Source of the DNA: Leuctra nigra
Lineage: Eukaryota; Arthropoda; Insecta; Plecoptera; Leuctridae
Length of the DNA stretch: 64,000 bases
NCBI GenBank assembly: GCA_934045905.1
Contig: OW203771.1
Coordinates: forward strand, 24,994,069 to 25,058,068
Direction of reading: 5' to 3'
Part shown: piece after piece, positions 1 through 11,300 of the stretch
Numbering within the stretch: position 1 is the stretch's first letter
How the letters are laid out: the number at the start of each line of letters is the position of its first letter
The notes under the pieces: model-generated
What the model saw: only the letters and a program-made list of their open reading frames with translations
What the model was told of the DNA's origin: nothing
Databases searched by the model: none
Made by a program: the position numbers and the translations under genes

Positions 1-463
1 ATATGGAGCTCAAATAGCGCGCGTCGAGAAAACTTCCAATGGCCGGGACGCTGTTTCTTCAAAACTGTGTACGATATCAAGCTGAAAATTTCAAATTATA
101 TTTAAAATAGATTAAGATTATTGTGTTAAAATGTCAATCAATTTGAATGAAAAGTACCCGGAACGAAATTGATTGAATCTTGAAGATGAGCTTGAAAACA
201 GAAAAGTGGGAAAAGAATCACTTTCATAACGTGTGTAATAAAAGTTTAGAAATAATCTAGGTACCTACATATTCTGATTTTACACTCAACTTCAAGATTC
301 CATAATTTTCGTTCCATTCATTCAAATTGATTGACATTTTTACACAATCGATCTCAATATAATTTGAAATTTTTAGCTTGATTTCGTATGTACGTAGTTT
401 TGAAGAAACAGCGTCCCGGCCATTGGCAGTTTTCTGGACGCGCGCTATTTGAGCTCCGTATAT
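1..463. repeat. Foldback element with ~195-bp inverted arms
   Basis: Bases 1 to about 195 reappear as reverse complement at about 268-463, with a few mismatches and small gaps; both outer ends read ATATggAGCTCAAATAGCGCG-like. The ~70-bp centre is unique. The element begins at or before the window edge. Open frames here are parts of the inverted arms, not genes. It lies in the hnRNP U-like intron upstream of the first visible exon. The stretch 464-817 is AT-rich intron with no recognised gene. Confidence 0.8.
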
Positions 464-817
464 GTAATCCATTTTTTGACAACAAAATTTTAACAGCTGT
501 AACTTTTTTCTACAATACTAATGTTTTTGAAACTTGCACATTAAATTTTGGTATGTTTTCTAATAATGTGTACAAATTTCAGAATCCTATCTATAATAGT
601 TTCGATAGCCTATAGGTAGTGACCTCTCAATCAGGGGGATTTTTTTTTGCGCCACCCGGTATATGTACTATTACAATCCATGATGAGATTCTTGTAAATT
701 GATGAAAATTCTTTACGTCTCTACCAGTACCAGATGCAATTTCAGTAGGTACTATATAGAAAAATAGAACTAGAGCAAATTGATTCTATTTAAGTTGATC
801 TATTTCTACATTTGCAG

Positions 818-2335
818 TTCATCAAAAGTTAGAGCCGACAATTAAGACAGAACATTCCAAGACAGAGCAGCCTGTTGCTGTTGACATTTCTCTCGAGATT
901 TGTAAACCGGAACCCAGTCTAATAGCAGAGCAACAACCTGAACCCGAGGAACCAGAGCTCGTGGTTGATGAGGAGAAGGGAGAAGCGGAAACTGCTGATG
1001 AAGCGGAATGCAGATCAACGCAAACGAGTGAAGATGTCAACGGTGGCATGGAAAATGGTGTTCCGAACGAGATAGAATCAGAGTGGGAAGAAGATAATGT
1101 GCCCAAGGAATATGACGTTATACATATGGATCTCCTGAGACGTTTAAAATATAAAAGATTGCACCACGGATGCAAGCCAAGTGAACACTCTGACTCAACT
1201 CAGAGTGAAGACACGGTGACAAACTTCGCAGCACCACCGGCTGCACTGGCGCTGGACTTCTCGCCGCTCAATGGGAACACTATTGCGCACAGCACGACCA
1301 TGGCGATCAACATTACCCCGATAAGCTCGGCCACTGTCCACGAACAGAAGAGTCTGACGTCCACCGCAACGTCCATACTTAACACAGCTCCCACATCGCT
1401 GCTGACCACATCCAGCTTTGCAGTTCTGGGGTTAACCACTTCAACATCAGTTTATCCAGCAGTTACGTTTGGATCCACTGCCATCTCACTTCCGTCGCTT
1501 GGCTCTGCTGTCACTTCTGAAGCATCATTCTCTGCAGATGATTCTGCAGAAGGATCTACTACCCCTCCGGAAATGACATCTGGGACTCCGGCCACTTCGC
1601 TTCCATCGCTCGAATCTACAACCACTCCGGCGATGACGTTCTTCAGTTCTCCTGCCACATTCTGCGCTGCACGAACAACTTTTGGCAGTTCTGCTCCACT
1701 GCCGCATCCTGGTTCTGATAAACTCAACGACGTCATAGTCAGTTCCACCACGACGAGCAAAACGGACAAACTGTTTGCCTTTGGCTTTGGGACACAGTCG
1801 ACTGGGTTTGGAGGTGCGACCAATTCCATATTCGGTGGGTGGGCACCGCAAGAGTCGACGGTTGATGCCAAGCCGTTGGCCTTCTCGGGCGCTACAGCTG
1901 CAGCGCCTGACGAGGCTTCCACTGGGGACTCTGGCTTGGTGACAGGACAAGCCAAGGAGGGAAGCTTGAAGTTCGAAGAGTCTCAAGCAAACCAGGCTGA
2001 TCCGAGCAGCTTTGATAACACATTTCGCTCGGAGGCGAAAGTGCTGAAGCCGGCACCGTTCGAATTCAGCGGGATGACACCTGCCTCGTCCTCCTTTTCT
2101 CTTAACACCGCTTACAAAGCCCCAAGCGACTTCAGTTTCCCGCAGGCGAACTCGGCATTCGAGCAGTCACTGCCGGCGACGCCAGCCTTCAGCCAATCAC
2201 AGACACCCGCCAACACCTTGCAGTTCAGAGTGCCGGGTGCCATCAACTCCGACAACAGATTTAACGTCATCTCGGCAGCTGCCTCGACGTCCATCGGTGG
2301 TGGTGCAGGTGGACCCAATAATGCATTCCAGATTG
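818..2335 (+). CDS. hnRNP U-like exon with acidic head and FG-nucleoporin-like tail
   Basis: This exon of 1518 bp starts after the acceptor TTTGCAG (811-817) and ends before the donor GTGAGT (2336). It is phase 1 at both ends, so it can be included or skipped without shifting the frame. The first ~125 codons are acidic and paralogous to the next two exons. From about 1200 on, the sequence becomes Ser/Thr/Ala/Pro-rich with FG-type motifs: AVTFGS, TTFGSS, FAFGFG, TGFGG, SIFGGW, FEFSG, FSFPQ and a Gly-rich end with NNAFQIG. This composition and the closing pattern resemble the C-terminal FG region of Nup153-type nucleoporins (recalled, not searched). If the donor is not used, the frame runs on to TAG at 2371-2373, with AATAAA at 2575-2580, so it could also serve as a terminal exon. 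Confidence 0.7.
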
Positions 2336-5300
2336 GTGAGTTATCTTTTCAATTATTCTACTCTGAAATTTAGAACTATCAACTTGAAAGTTCATTTTTA
2401 ATTTTCCCTTCCAACTATGTCAGCAGTATTGATGAAATCTTATATTGTAAGAATCTTCTCTATTACATTCTCATTAGTGGAGCCTCGGCTCTGTTGAGAA
2501 TACAGATTTAATAATAACAATATAGTCTGGAATAACCCAGACCAGTTACCTGTTGTGTTGATCAGCTATGAAGCAATAAATCAAGTACCCAGATCAATTT
2601 CAGTAACTTACCTATTTAAAAAATAGAACTTTGAGCAAATTGATTCTATTGAAGATCTATTTTCCACGTTTGCAGTAAATCAAGAGTTGGAGCCGGCAAT
2701 TCAGACCGAGCTAAATTCCGCAACAGAGCTACATTCCGAGACAGAGCTACATTCCGAGTTAGAGCTACATTGCGAGTTAGAGCTACATTGCGAGAAAGAG
2801 CAACATTCTGACACAGTTGCTGTTGAAATTTCTTCCGAGACTTCTAAACGAGAACGCAGTCCAATAGCAGAGCAACTTGAACCCGAGGAGCCAGAGCTTG
2901 AGGTTGATGAGGAGATGAGTGAAGCAGAAACTGCTGATGAAGCAGAATGCAGATCAATGCTAACAAGTGAAGATGTCAGCGGTGGCATGGAAATTGGTGT
3001 TCCGAAGAAGATAGAACCAGAGTGGGAAGAAGATTATATTTCTAGGCGTTTTAACAAATTTGAGACTAGTTTTAAGAAGGAGCGAGAACGTGATGATAAA
3101 TTGCAGAGTGAAGAGGAGCAGGAGAATGTGTTTTATAAGGTAATTACTAATTACGGTATGTTGAGTGACTGTGAGTGTATAGTACGACTTGGCTGGGTGG
3201 AGCGACCGCTCCACTAGATTAAACTTTTACACTAGGTAGGTTCATAATACAGAAGTGATGATGGGTAGGAAATTAAATTAATAATAAATTGCAAGTGGAG
3301 TGGTTACCTGTAAGTAGGTAAATTATGTTCAGTAGATATAGCTAATGGGATGAAAACCAAAAACTCTAAATTTTCACTATATTCCAGGAGGGCTATTCTA
3401 AATTTCCGTGTCGTCTCGTTTCACGTGATACGGGCTCACTGCACACTGGAGTGCTATCTATTTAGCATGGCAGTGACGCCGTATCAATTGATACGAGACG
3501 ACAAAGAAATTTAGAATAACCCCCCAGGGGCAAGCAAACATTCACACAATGTTCAAAAGATTCAGTGTCGAAGTTCTTTGTTTTTGAATAACAAGAGTTG
3601 CTAGTTCCTTTGATTTCGGTTGTGACCAAGCGGCCATATCTTTTTCTCCTGTCTCAGCCGATTGCGGTAGGCTTCATATGCACAAACTAGGAAATGCTAG
3701 TTCAAAGTGAGATTTCAGGCTGGTCATAGTTGACAAAAAAAGGAATGCAGTGCACCCATGTTACTCCCTCTTGAAACTTGTTAAATTTCAGGAATGCAAA
3801 ACATTTTGCAAGTGAAGATTATTTTGTCAAATTCTGCATAATTTATTTGTATTTTAGTTATATTTGCCATTTGGATGCATGTATAACAAGTCATAAGATT
3901 TTAATTGAGATGTAATTTGTTTTAGCGTACTTCTGTGAAGGGGGAGATAAAGAGTGAAGAGAGAGATAAAGTGCCCAAGGAATCACGTACCCCAACACAT
4001 AAACGTCGGCATCGCATAAGCAAGCAGAGCGAATACTCTGACTCAACTCACAACAAAAGGTAACATTTAAATTATAATGGCATTTGCATAACATTTTAAA
4101 TCAAGATACCATTTGAAATTTCATTTGCGGGAATAAGTTTGCCATCACGGCGTGACTTTGAGTGCTTGTATAATCCAGTGTGATTAGACCAAACAAAATA
4201 GCTTGTGAGCTGCTAAATCAGTTCATTATTTTGTTCGGTCTGACATCAGAATGCCGTGAATCCATACCAAGACGGATCAAACGATAATGAAAATGCCCTC
4301 CTCCTGGGAACCCAGTCTTGAGTTTCTTGTAAATGTTCACCATGTGGAATTTACTTGACAATTCGTAAAGTCGAACATTTCATCATCATCCTTCAGGGAT
4401 TAGGCTCAACAGCATGTTCCTGTTCCTGTTCCTAGGTTTTGTCTTCATTAACATTTTTACTTTGTTTTTAAATAAAGTTTATTCAGTACACATTTTTTTA
4501 CTGTACCTAGGTACAGCTAAGAAATAAAATTTTGTTTTACAAATGTCAGAATTGGTTAAAAATTCAAAACTGACATTATTGTTGAGTCTCTTATACCAAC
4601 AGATAATTTTAAAAGAAAGACAATTAAATTCTGACTCCAGAAGCTTCGTAGTGTTCTCTGGTGCATCAGACTGAAAAACATTGTATTTTTACTTTCAGGA
4701 GTCATGGTGACCACATCGATGTTTCCAACTTGACTCTGAGTTGGTACGATTCCGATCTAAACCTAAACATCGACGTGATCAACTTCATCAACGCAGTTCC
4801 GCTCGTTCAGGAAGGGTTCAGTTACATCTGGGCCGGAGCGAGGACCACGTTCGGCTTCAGAGAAGGGAAGATCGCGTACCAAGTGTTGTACGTGAAGCAG
4901 TTGGATGTTCCGGAGTTTCAAAATCAAGTTCAACCTCATGACCTGCGCATCGGATGGTCTGTCGTACAATCCAGCTTGCAGTTGGGTAGGAATTATGTAC
5001 ACTTGGTCAAAGTAAAAACGGTATTCGAAAGAAACGGATTGGCTGATTGAGATTTGATGGCATTGAATAAGTCTATGTTAATGTGTCATCCTTACTCCAA
5101 GGTGAGCTCTGATTTCATTGATTATAATTAATAAGTTAATAACAAGGATTGATTTTAAAGGAGCCTGACCAGCAAGCAGTCAATCCGTTTCATTATGAAT
5201 ACCATTTTATTTTTACTTTGACCCAAAGTGTACATATCTATGTCTACATAATGACATGGAGCAAGTTGGCTCAGGTTGTAATGCCCAGCAGGTAATAGGC

Positions 5301-8300
5301 TTGATTCCTCTGCCTTTTTCTTTTTAATTCCTACTAATAGGCGTCCTACTAATTGCCTCCTTCCCTCTGCCATCTTTCTTATTCTTCATCCTTATCTCGT
5401 GATCATTACGCCAAAGGTGACAACCTTTTGTCGTTCCAGAACATTGCGATGTTAAACACATGAATACATTTTAAAAATGCAAAATTATTTGGTCTACACT
5501 TTTGTATTGTATTGTATTGTATTTTATTATCATCCCGTGGACAAGTACATAATACATGTATGGGTATCGTCAAGAATGTATGTACAAGTTATGACAAAGT
5601 CAGAAATATTTACAAGTCACAATGCTTACAATGACAGTTATATGTACAGTAAATAATAAAACTAATAATAGTAATATTTATACCTAAGAAAAATAATAAT
5701 AAAAATGATTACATGTAGAATAAATATAAATAAATGAATAAATCGCCTCGGCTAAGACAATGCCGTGTAGTACGTGGCCGATAGTTGAATAGGAAGAACA
5801 ATGGAACGAGAGTGCTTGAGGTTAAGATGATTGACACTGAAGTGCTGGTACAGTTATGAGTCTAGAAATTCCTGCAGGCTGTAGAATGGGTTTAGGAGGA
5901 GGTAGGCATTGAGACTGGATTGGAAGCTGGCCCAGGTGGGAGAGGTGGTGATGTGCTGTGGTAGCTTATTATAGATAATTGTGCATATATAGTGGGGGCT
6001 GCTAGTGAATGAGGAGTGAGAGTGAGTGGGGATACGTATGGAGTTTCCCCCTCGAGTGCCATATTGATGAACTGACGAGTTTAGGGGGAAGAGGGTTGGG
6101 TGCTCACGAGCAAAGGAGCTGGCAATACGGATGAGAGTGCAGGTGAGAGTCAGGATGTGTAACTTAATGAACTCGGGTTTGGCAGACTTGCGGCGAGAGA
6201 TGTCGGCAATAATGCGGACTGCCTGTTTCTGCAGGATGAAAATGCGGTTGGCACCGGGAGAGGTGCCCCAGAAGAGGAGTCCATAGGAGAGATGGGAATG
6301 GAAATGAGCGTGGTAGACCAGTTTGAGGGAATGGGCGTTAACTATGGGCTTGAGTCGGCGTAGTAGGAAGCAGCTACTCTGGATTTTGGAGACCGTGTGT
6401 TGGATGTGCGTAGACCAATTGAGGGTAGCAGTTAGATGGATGCCCAGGAATTTTATGGATGGGGTGCTCGGAATAATGTGGTCATTGATGCGGATTAGGG
6501 GAGAGATAGACGGCTTGTGAGATTGGGTGTGGAAGTTGATGAAGGTTGTTTTGGAGGGTTGGAGAGCGAGCTTATTGTTCGAGCAGTAAGATGACATGAT
6601 TGCTGCCTGCTCATTGGCTGTCTCGATGAGGGAAAGGAATGATTTGGATTTAGGAGCTGTAAGGAGGTGGTTCGTATCATCAGCGAACTGAAAGAGGTTG
6701 CCGTAGGTGATGAGGTCAGGGAGGTCGTTCACATAGACGAGGAAGAGTGTTGGAGCAAGAACAGAACCTTGAGGGACACCGCAGCGAATTAGTTTAGAGG
6801 AGGAGGTGATGAGAGATGGAGAGCGCGGTTTGTTGGAAGGGATGATCACTGTCTGCGAGCGGTTGGTTAGGAAAGAGGATATCAGTCGATTGGCCAGACC
6901 CGTAATGCCACAGAGCTCCAGCTTGTGAAGGAGGAGGCAGTGGTCGATGGTGTCGAATGCCTTCGACAAGTCATAGAAGAGGCCTATTGAGTGGTCCCCC
7001 TTGTCGAGTGCAGCATGGAGTGTGGTGAGGAATTGGTATATTGCCGTACCTGTAGATTTACGTTTTTGGAAGCCATGTTGGCAGTCGGCAAGGATGGAGT
7101 GGTCTGAAAGATAGGAGGTCAGACGGTCTAGGATGACTTTTTCAATGATTTTGGAGAAAGAAGAGAGGAGAGATATGGGTCGATAGTTGTTAATGTCAGA
7201 TTTCTTTCCCTTTTTATGGATAGGGATGATGTGAGACATTTTGAGTTGATCGGGGAAGATGCCAGAGGAGAATGAGCGGTTGATAATGAGGGAGAGAGGC
7301 TCAGCAACATAAGCCATGCATCTTGCTAGCACAGAACCAGGAACACCATCGGGACCACTGGAGAACTTAGCGCGCATGGATTTGGCCAGATGAATCAGTT
7401 CGTACGGCGTAGTGGGACGGAGGGAGAGAGGTGGGCGACAAGTGGAGCTGGTCACCGGCGGTAGATGGGACAGAATGGCTGTGGACAAAGGAGGGGCGAC
7501 GTCACCTGAAGTGATGAAGAAGTCGTTCAGGTGATTGGCCAGGGTGAGCGGCTCAGTAGTCTCTTTGCCATTGATGAGAAGCATGAGGTTAGTGGGATGT
7601 TGAGTTGGCGTGGAAAGAGTTTTGATAATGTTCCAGGAGGTTTTGGATCTATTGTTGGAGGCTTCAATGAGATTGTCAAAGAATAGGCGCTTGGTGAGAC
7701 GGATGTTTTTGCTGTGAGATTTCTTAAGGGAGTGATATTTGGACTTCAGGATATGGCAGCTAGGATTGGTTCTGAGGAGGAGATGTAGGCTACGAAGCTC
7801 GTCGGCCGTCTGACGGATTTCAGCAGTGATCCATCTCTTTGTGGGATTGGGAGATTTTTTCGTCTTTTTGAAGGGAAAGGCCTGATTGAAGTGGGATAGG
7901 AACGTGTTGATGAAAGTGGAGTACATGTCATTGAGATCCGGGGACGAGGAGAGGTGTTCCCAGGCTTCTTCTTGGAGTAGGGAGTGAAATTTGTTGGAAT
8001 TGGCCTCGGAGAAGATTCTCTTCTGGATTTTATGATCTGGTTCGTCTAGAGAAGGCGGTATGTTAAGAGAGAGGGTAAGGGCCATATGGTCTGAGAGTCC
8101 GCTGTCAAATAGGGAAGCGGAGTAGGCGGACTGGTTGAGAGTGGTGAATATATTGTCTATAAGGGTGGAGGTGGATGATAGACAATGTAGGTACAGATTT
8201 CACACAAAACAAAAAGAATCTACGAAAAAGGCAAATTTTCTTTGGAATAGTATAGTGGAGTTTTTCTCTCTATACCTATATCGGCAAACGCGGTATCCAG

Positions 8301-11300
8301 TCAAAGGCCATTCATCCATTGTCAATGGCTCAAAAACATGACACTTTCTTACAAGCTACAGATTCGGCTACATGCCGTCATTTATGATCTCCAAATCCCA
8401 ACCCTCCCCTGTTGTCAAATATGGTCAAATGTTTCTTAAAATATGGAAAGAGACGTAGGACATTTTTCTAAACCTCTCAAATGTGTGGTATTTGGCATCA
8501 ATGCACAGTTGTAAAAATCGCCCTCCCTGCCCCTGACTTGATACCTGGCTCATCTCTATAAATTTACAACCTGCCAAAACAAACACTTGTTCCTAGTCAA
8601 GCTCCATTGTGCAAATTCTGAGTGGAAATCAATGGAAACTTTCAAATAGGTATAGAGAGAAAAACTCAACTATATATCTTTGTGTATTTTTTTACCATAT
8701 TTTGAGAAAATTTTACTTTAATGTACTTCAAATTCAGGTATAGTTGAGCTTTAAAGTGGGTTGACAATTGAAACGCTGTAAAATCGGTGCTTTATCTGCA
8801 AGAAATGGAGCCTGTTTGCATGAAGTATTTCCCATTCACTCATTACTGATGGTAATTCCGCTGCTCTTGCTCTGGTAGGAGAAGCTCCGCTGTCCTACGC
8901 GTACGACAGCACCGGCACTCGGTCCGTAGACAGCGAGTTCACGAGGTACGGACAGAGGTTCAGCGTCGGCGACGTCGTCACTGCGTATCTCGTAAGTACA
9001 ACTGAATTCACAGGAGGCGTATTCTATAACTCCCTATTCTGCTAGAATCCGATTCTTGGCCATATCGATTAACATTGCAGCGAAACGGAAAAATAATTCT
9101 GACATACATTGCAACAAAGCTACGACATAACATTTTTACAACTTTTTTCAAATTAGCAGCGTTGTCCTTGGCAGGGGTGACAAAATTGTTTTACCTCTTA
9201 TTGGCTGTGACCAGTGGTTAATTTGGGGGTGGACGAGGGCAAACACGTCCCCTCACTCTTTTTTCAGGGGGGACACTGTCCGCCAAACTTATTTTTCATT
9301 GAAGTAAAAATTGGCTTAAAATTGTGTACAAATCGCATAGAAAAGCACCAAATTTGGTCCTGAAATTCAAAATTTTCCCAGGGATGCGCCCCGGACCTGC
9401 ATTATGTTCGGGGGCCCTCCTCCCAAACCCCCCATTATTTTTGTAAGCAAATATGTTTCCCCTGCCATCGCCGAGCGTCCGCCCACTTATTATTTTACAA
9501 ATTAACCCCTCACTGTGACCTAGCAACCGATCAAGTGTTATATCTGAAAATAACTTGGAATTAGTGCACAAATTGTGCAATGAATATTTTACTCAGAATC
9601 AGTAATCATACTTTATTTTATTTTCATAGGGGAATATGTAACTTTTCACACACTTTTGTAAATTTTAAGAATTTATATAAATTTTTAATGTTTGTAACAA
9701 CATAACAACTGCAGCACTTTGACGTCCTACAACTGTTGCAGTTTTTCCTATGAGAAAGTGGGCTATGCACCTACATTATTATTTTAAAATAAAGGTTCTC
9801 TAGTCCTTTCTCATTCAAATTATACTTTTTCCAGGATTTGCAAAGTGACCCGATTGTCATATCATACGAAGTGAACGGAGAAGCGAAGGGGGAGGCATTC
9901 AAGGTCGCTCGGGCTGACCTTGGTGACCGGGCACTCTTCCCACACGTCCTCACCAAGAATGTGGTCTTCGGTTGCAACTTTGGCAGCCGAGACATACCGT
10001 GGTACGTGCTCAAAGAGGGCTACGACTTTGCCGGATGCACGTCCTCTAGGACCTGGGTGGCTGGACCCAGACAACCCAACCAGGGCGAAGTAAGTACAAA
10101 AAAAACGCTCAAAAATGTAAAATTACCCATTAGGCCATCAAGATAAATTTTGCATTGTCTTTAAAACAATATTTTGAAATGTTGGTGAAATTGATCAAAA
10201 TAAATTAGGTAGATTTAAAAGTTTAAACTATAAAAATAGTAATCATGTTGCACTGTCAAAAGTAAATGCACAGCGCTCCACCTAGATTACCGGCCTGATT
10301 ATTATTGAGTTTTGTTTTTACTTCAGTCGGTCCATAGCATATATATAGATCAGCAACCCATGATTGGTTTTCCTGCCTGACTTTTCATAATTAAAGTTGT
10401 AAAACAGGACACTTGTTCCATTTTTATTTTGTTTGGGTCATCAAGGTCATAGGAATGGATAAACATGAATGTCTCATTCGTCTTGTCAAGGTCATACTGC
10501 TCTGCGGCTTGCCGGGCTCTGGGAAGACGACCTTGGCCAACAAACTTGCCGCAGATTTCCCGGAGAAGAAATACAACGTCCTCGGGAAGAGTGCTCTGCT
10601 AGATCGGATGAAGGTATGTAAGAAAAAATTGAAAGAGTAGCAAAAAATTCAATTTTCAAAGTTATACACAAAAACCGGAGTGATTTTCCCAGCGGTACCC
10701 TGTCACCCAACTTCTTCCCTTTCCAACATTAACGTTAGTTTAGGCTCCTCCCCCTCGACGCTTATCACATGAAAATTTATTTGAAAGGGGGGGGGGGGGG
10801 GGGTTAAGAGGAGATTGACGGGGACTATTTGCCGCAGTTGTACACAGTTGCAATTTACAGAGACATTATATTTGTTGAAAATTGAGACTGAACTCTTTAT
10901 CCGATCAAGTTCAAATTTTGCATGGTCAGTGAGACAATCATTTTATCGGATTTTCACACTGTTAACCATATCAATCAAGAATTTAAATTTTTTTCTATTT
11001 ATAAGCTTATTTTGAATTATTTGTCAAATTTGTTTTATCGAGAAGGTCTTGCTTGATCACTTGCTGCAAATCATTAGGTTCGTTTTTACAGCTGTTTTCC
11101 AAGGTCTCAAGAGCAGCATCACCATCATCGTCATTATCATCACTTTACCATTGTGTTGCACATCATTTGTTTAACTAAATCATTTTGGTCAGAAATGCCG
11201 TAAGGTTGACGTGAATCTTAAATGATTTTATTCTAGTTATAGAATAGAGGACATTCTAATTTTAAAATGTACTGTTTTCAAAATATTCCATCTCCTAATT

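Noticed and set aside
257..615. Open frames on both strands
   Set aside because: They lie in the inverted arms of the foldback element and mirror each other.
1200..2318. Reverse-strand frames of 68-167 codons opposite the FG-like exon
   Set aside because: They are shadows of the Ser/Thr/Ala-rich coding frame; no splice or start signals of their own.
2701..2988. Reverse-strand Ser/Cys-rich frame
   Set aside because: It reads the 18-bp minisatellite of the acidic exon backwards.
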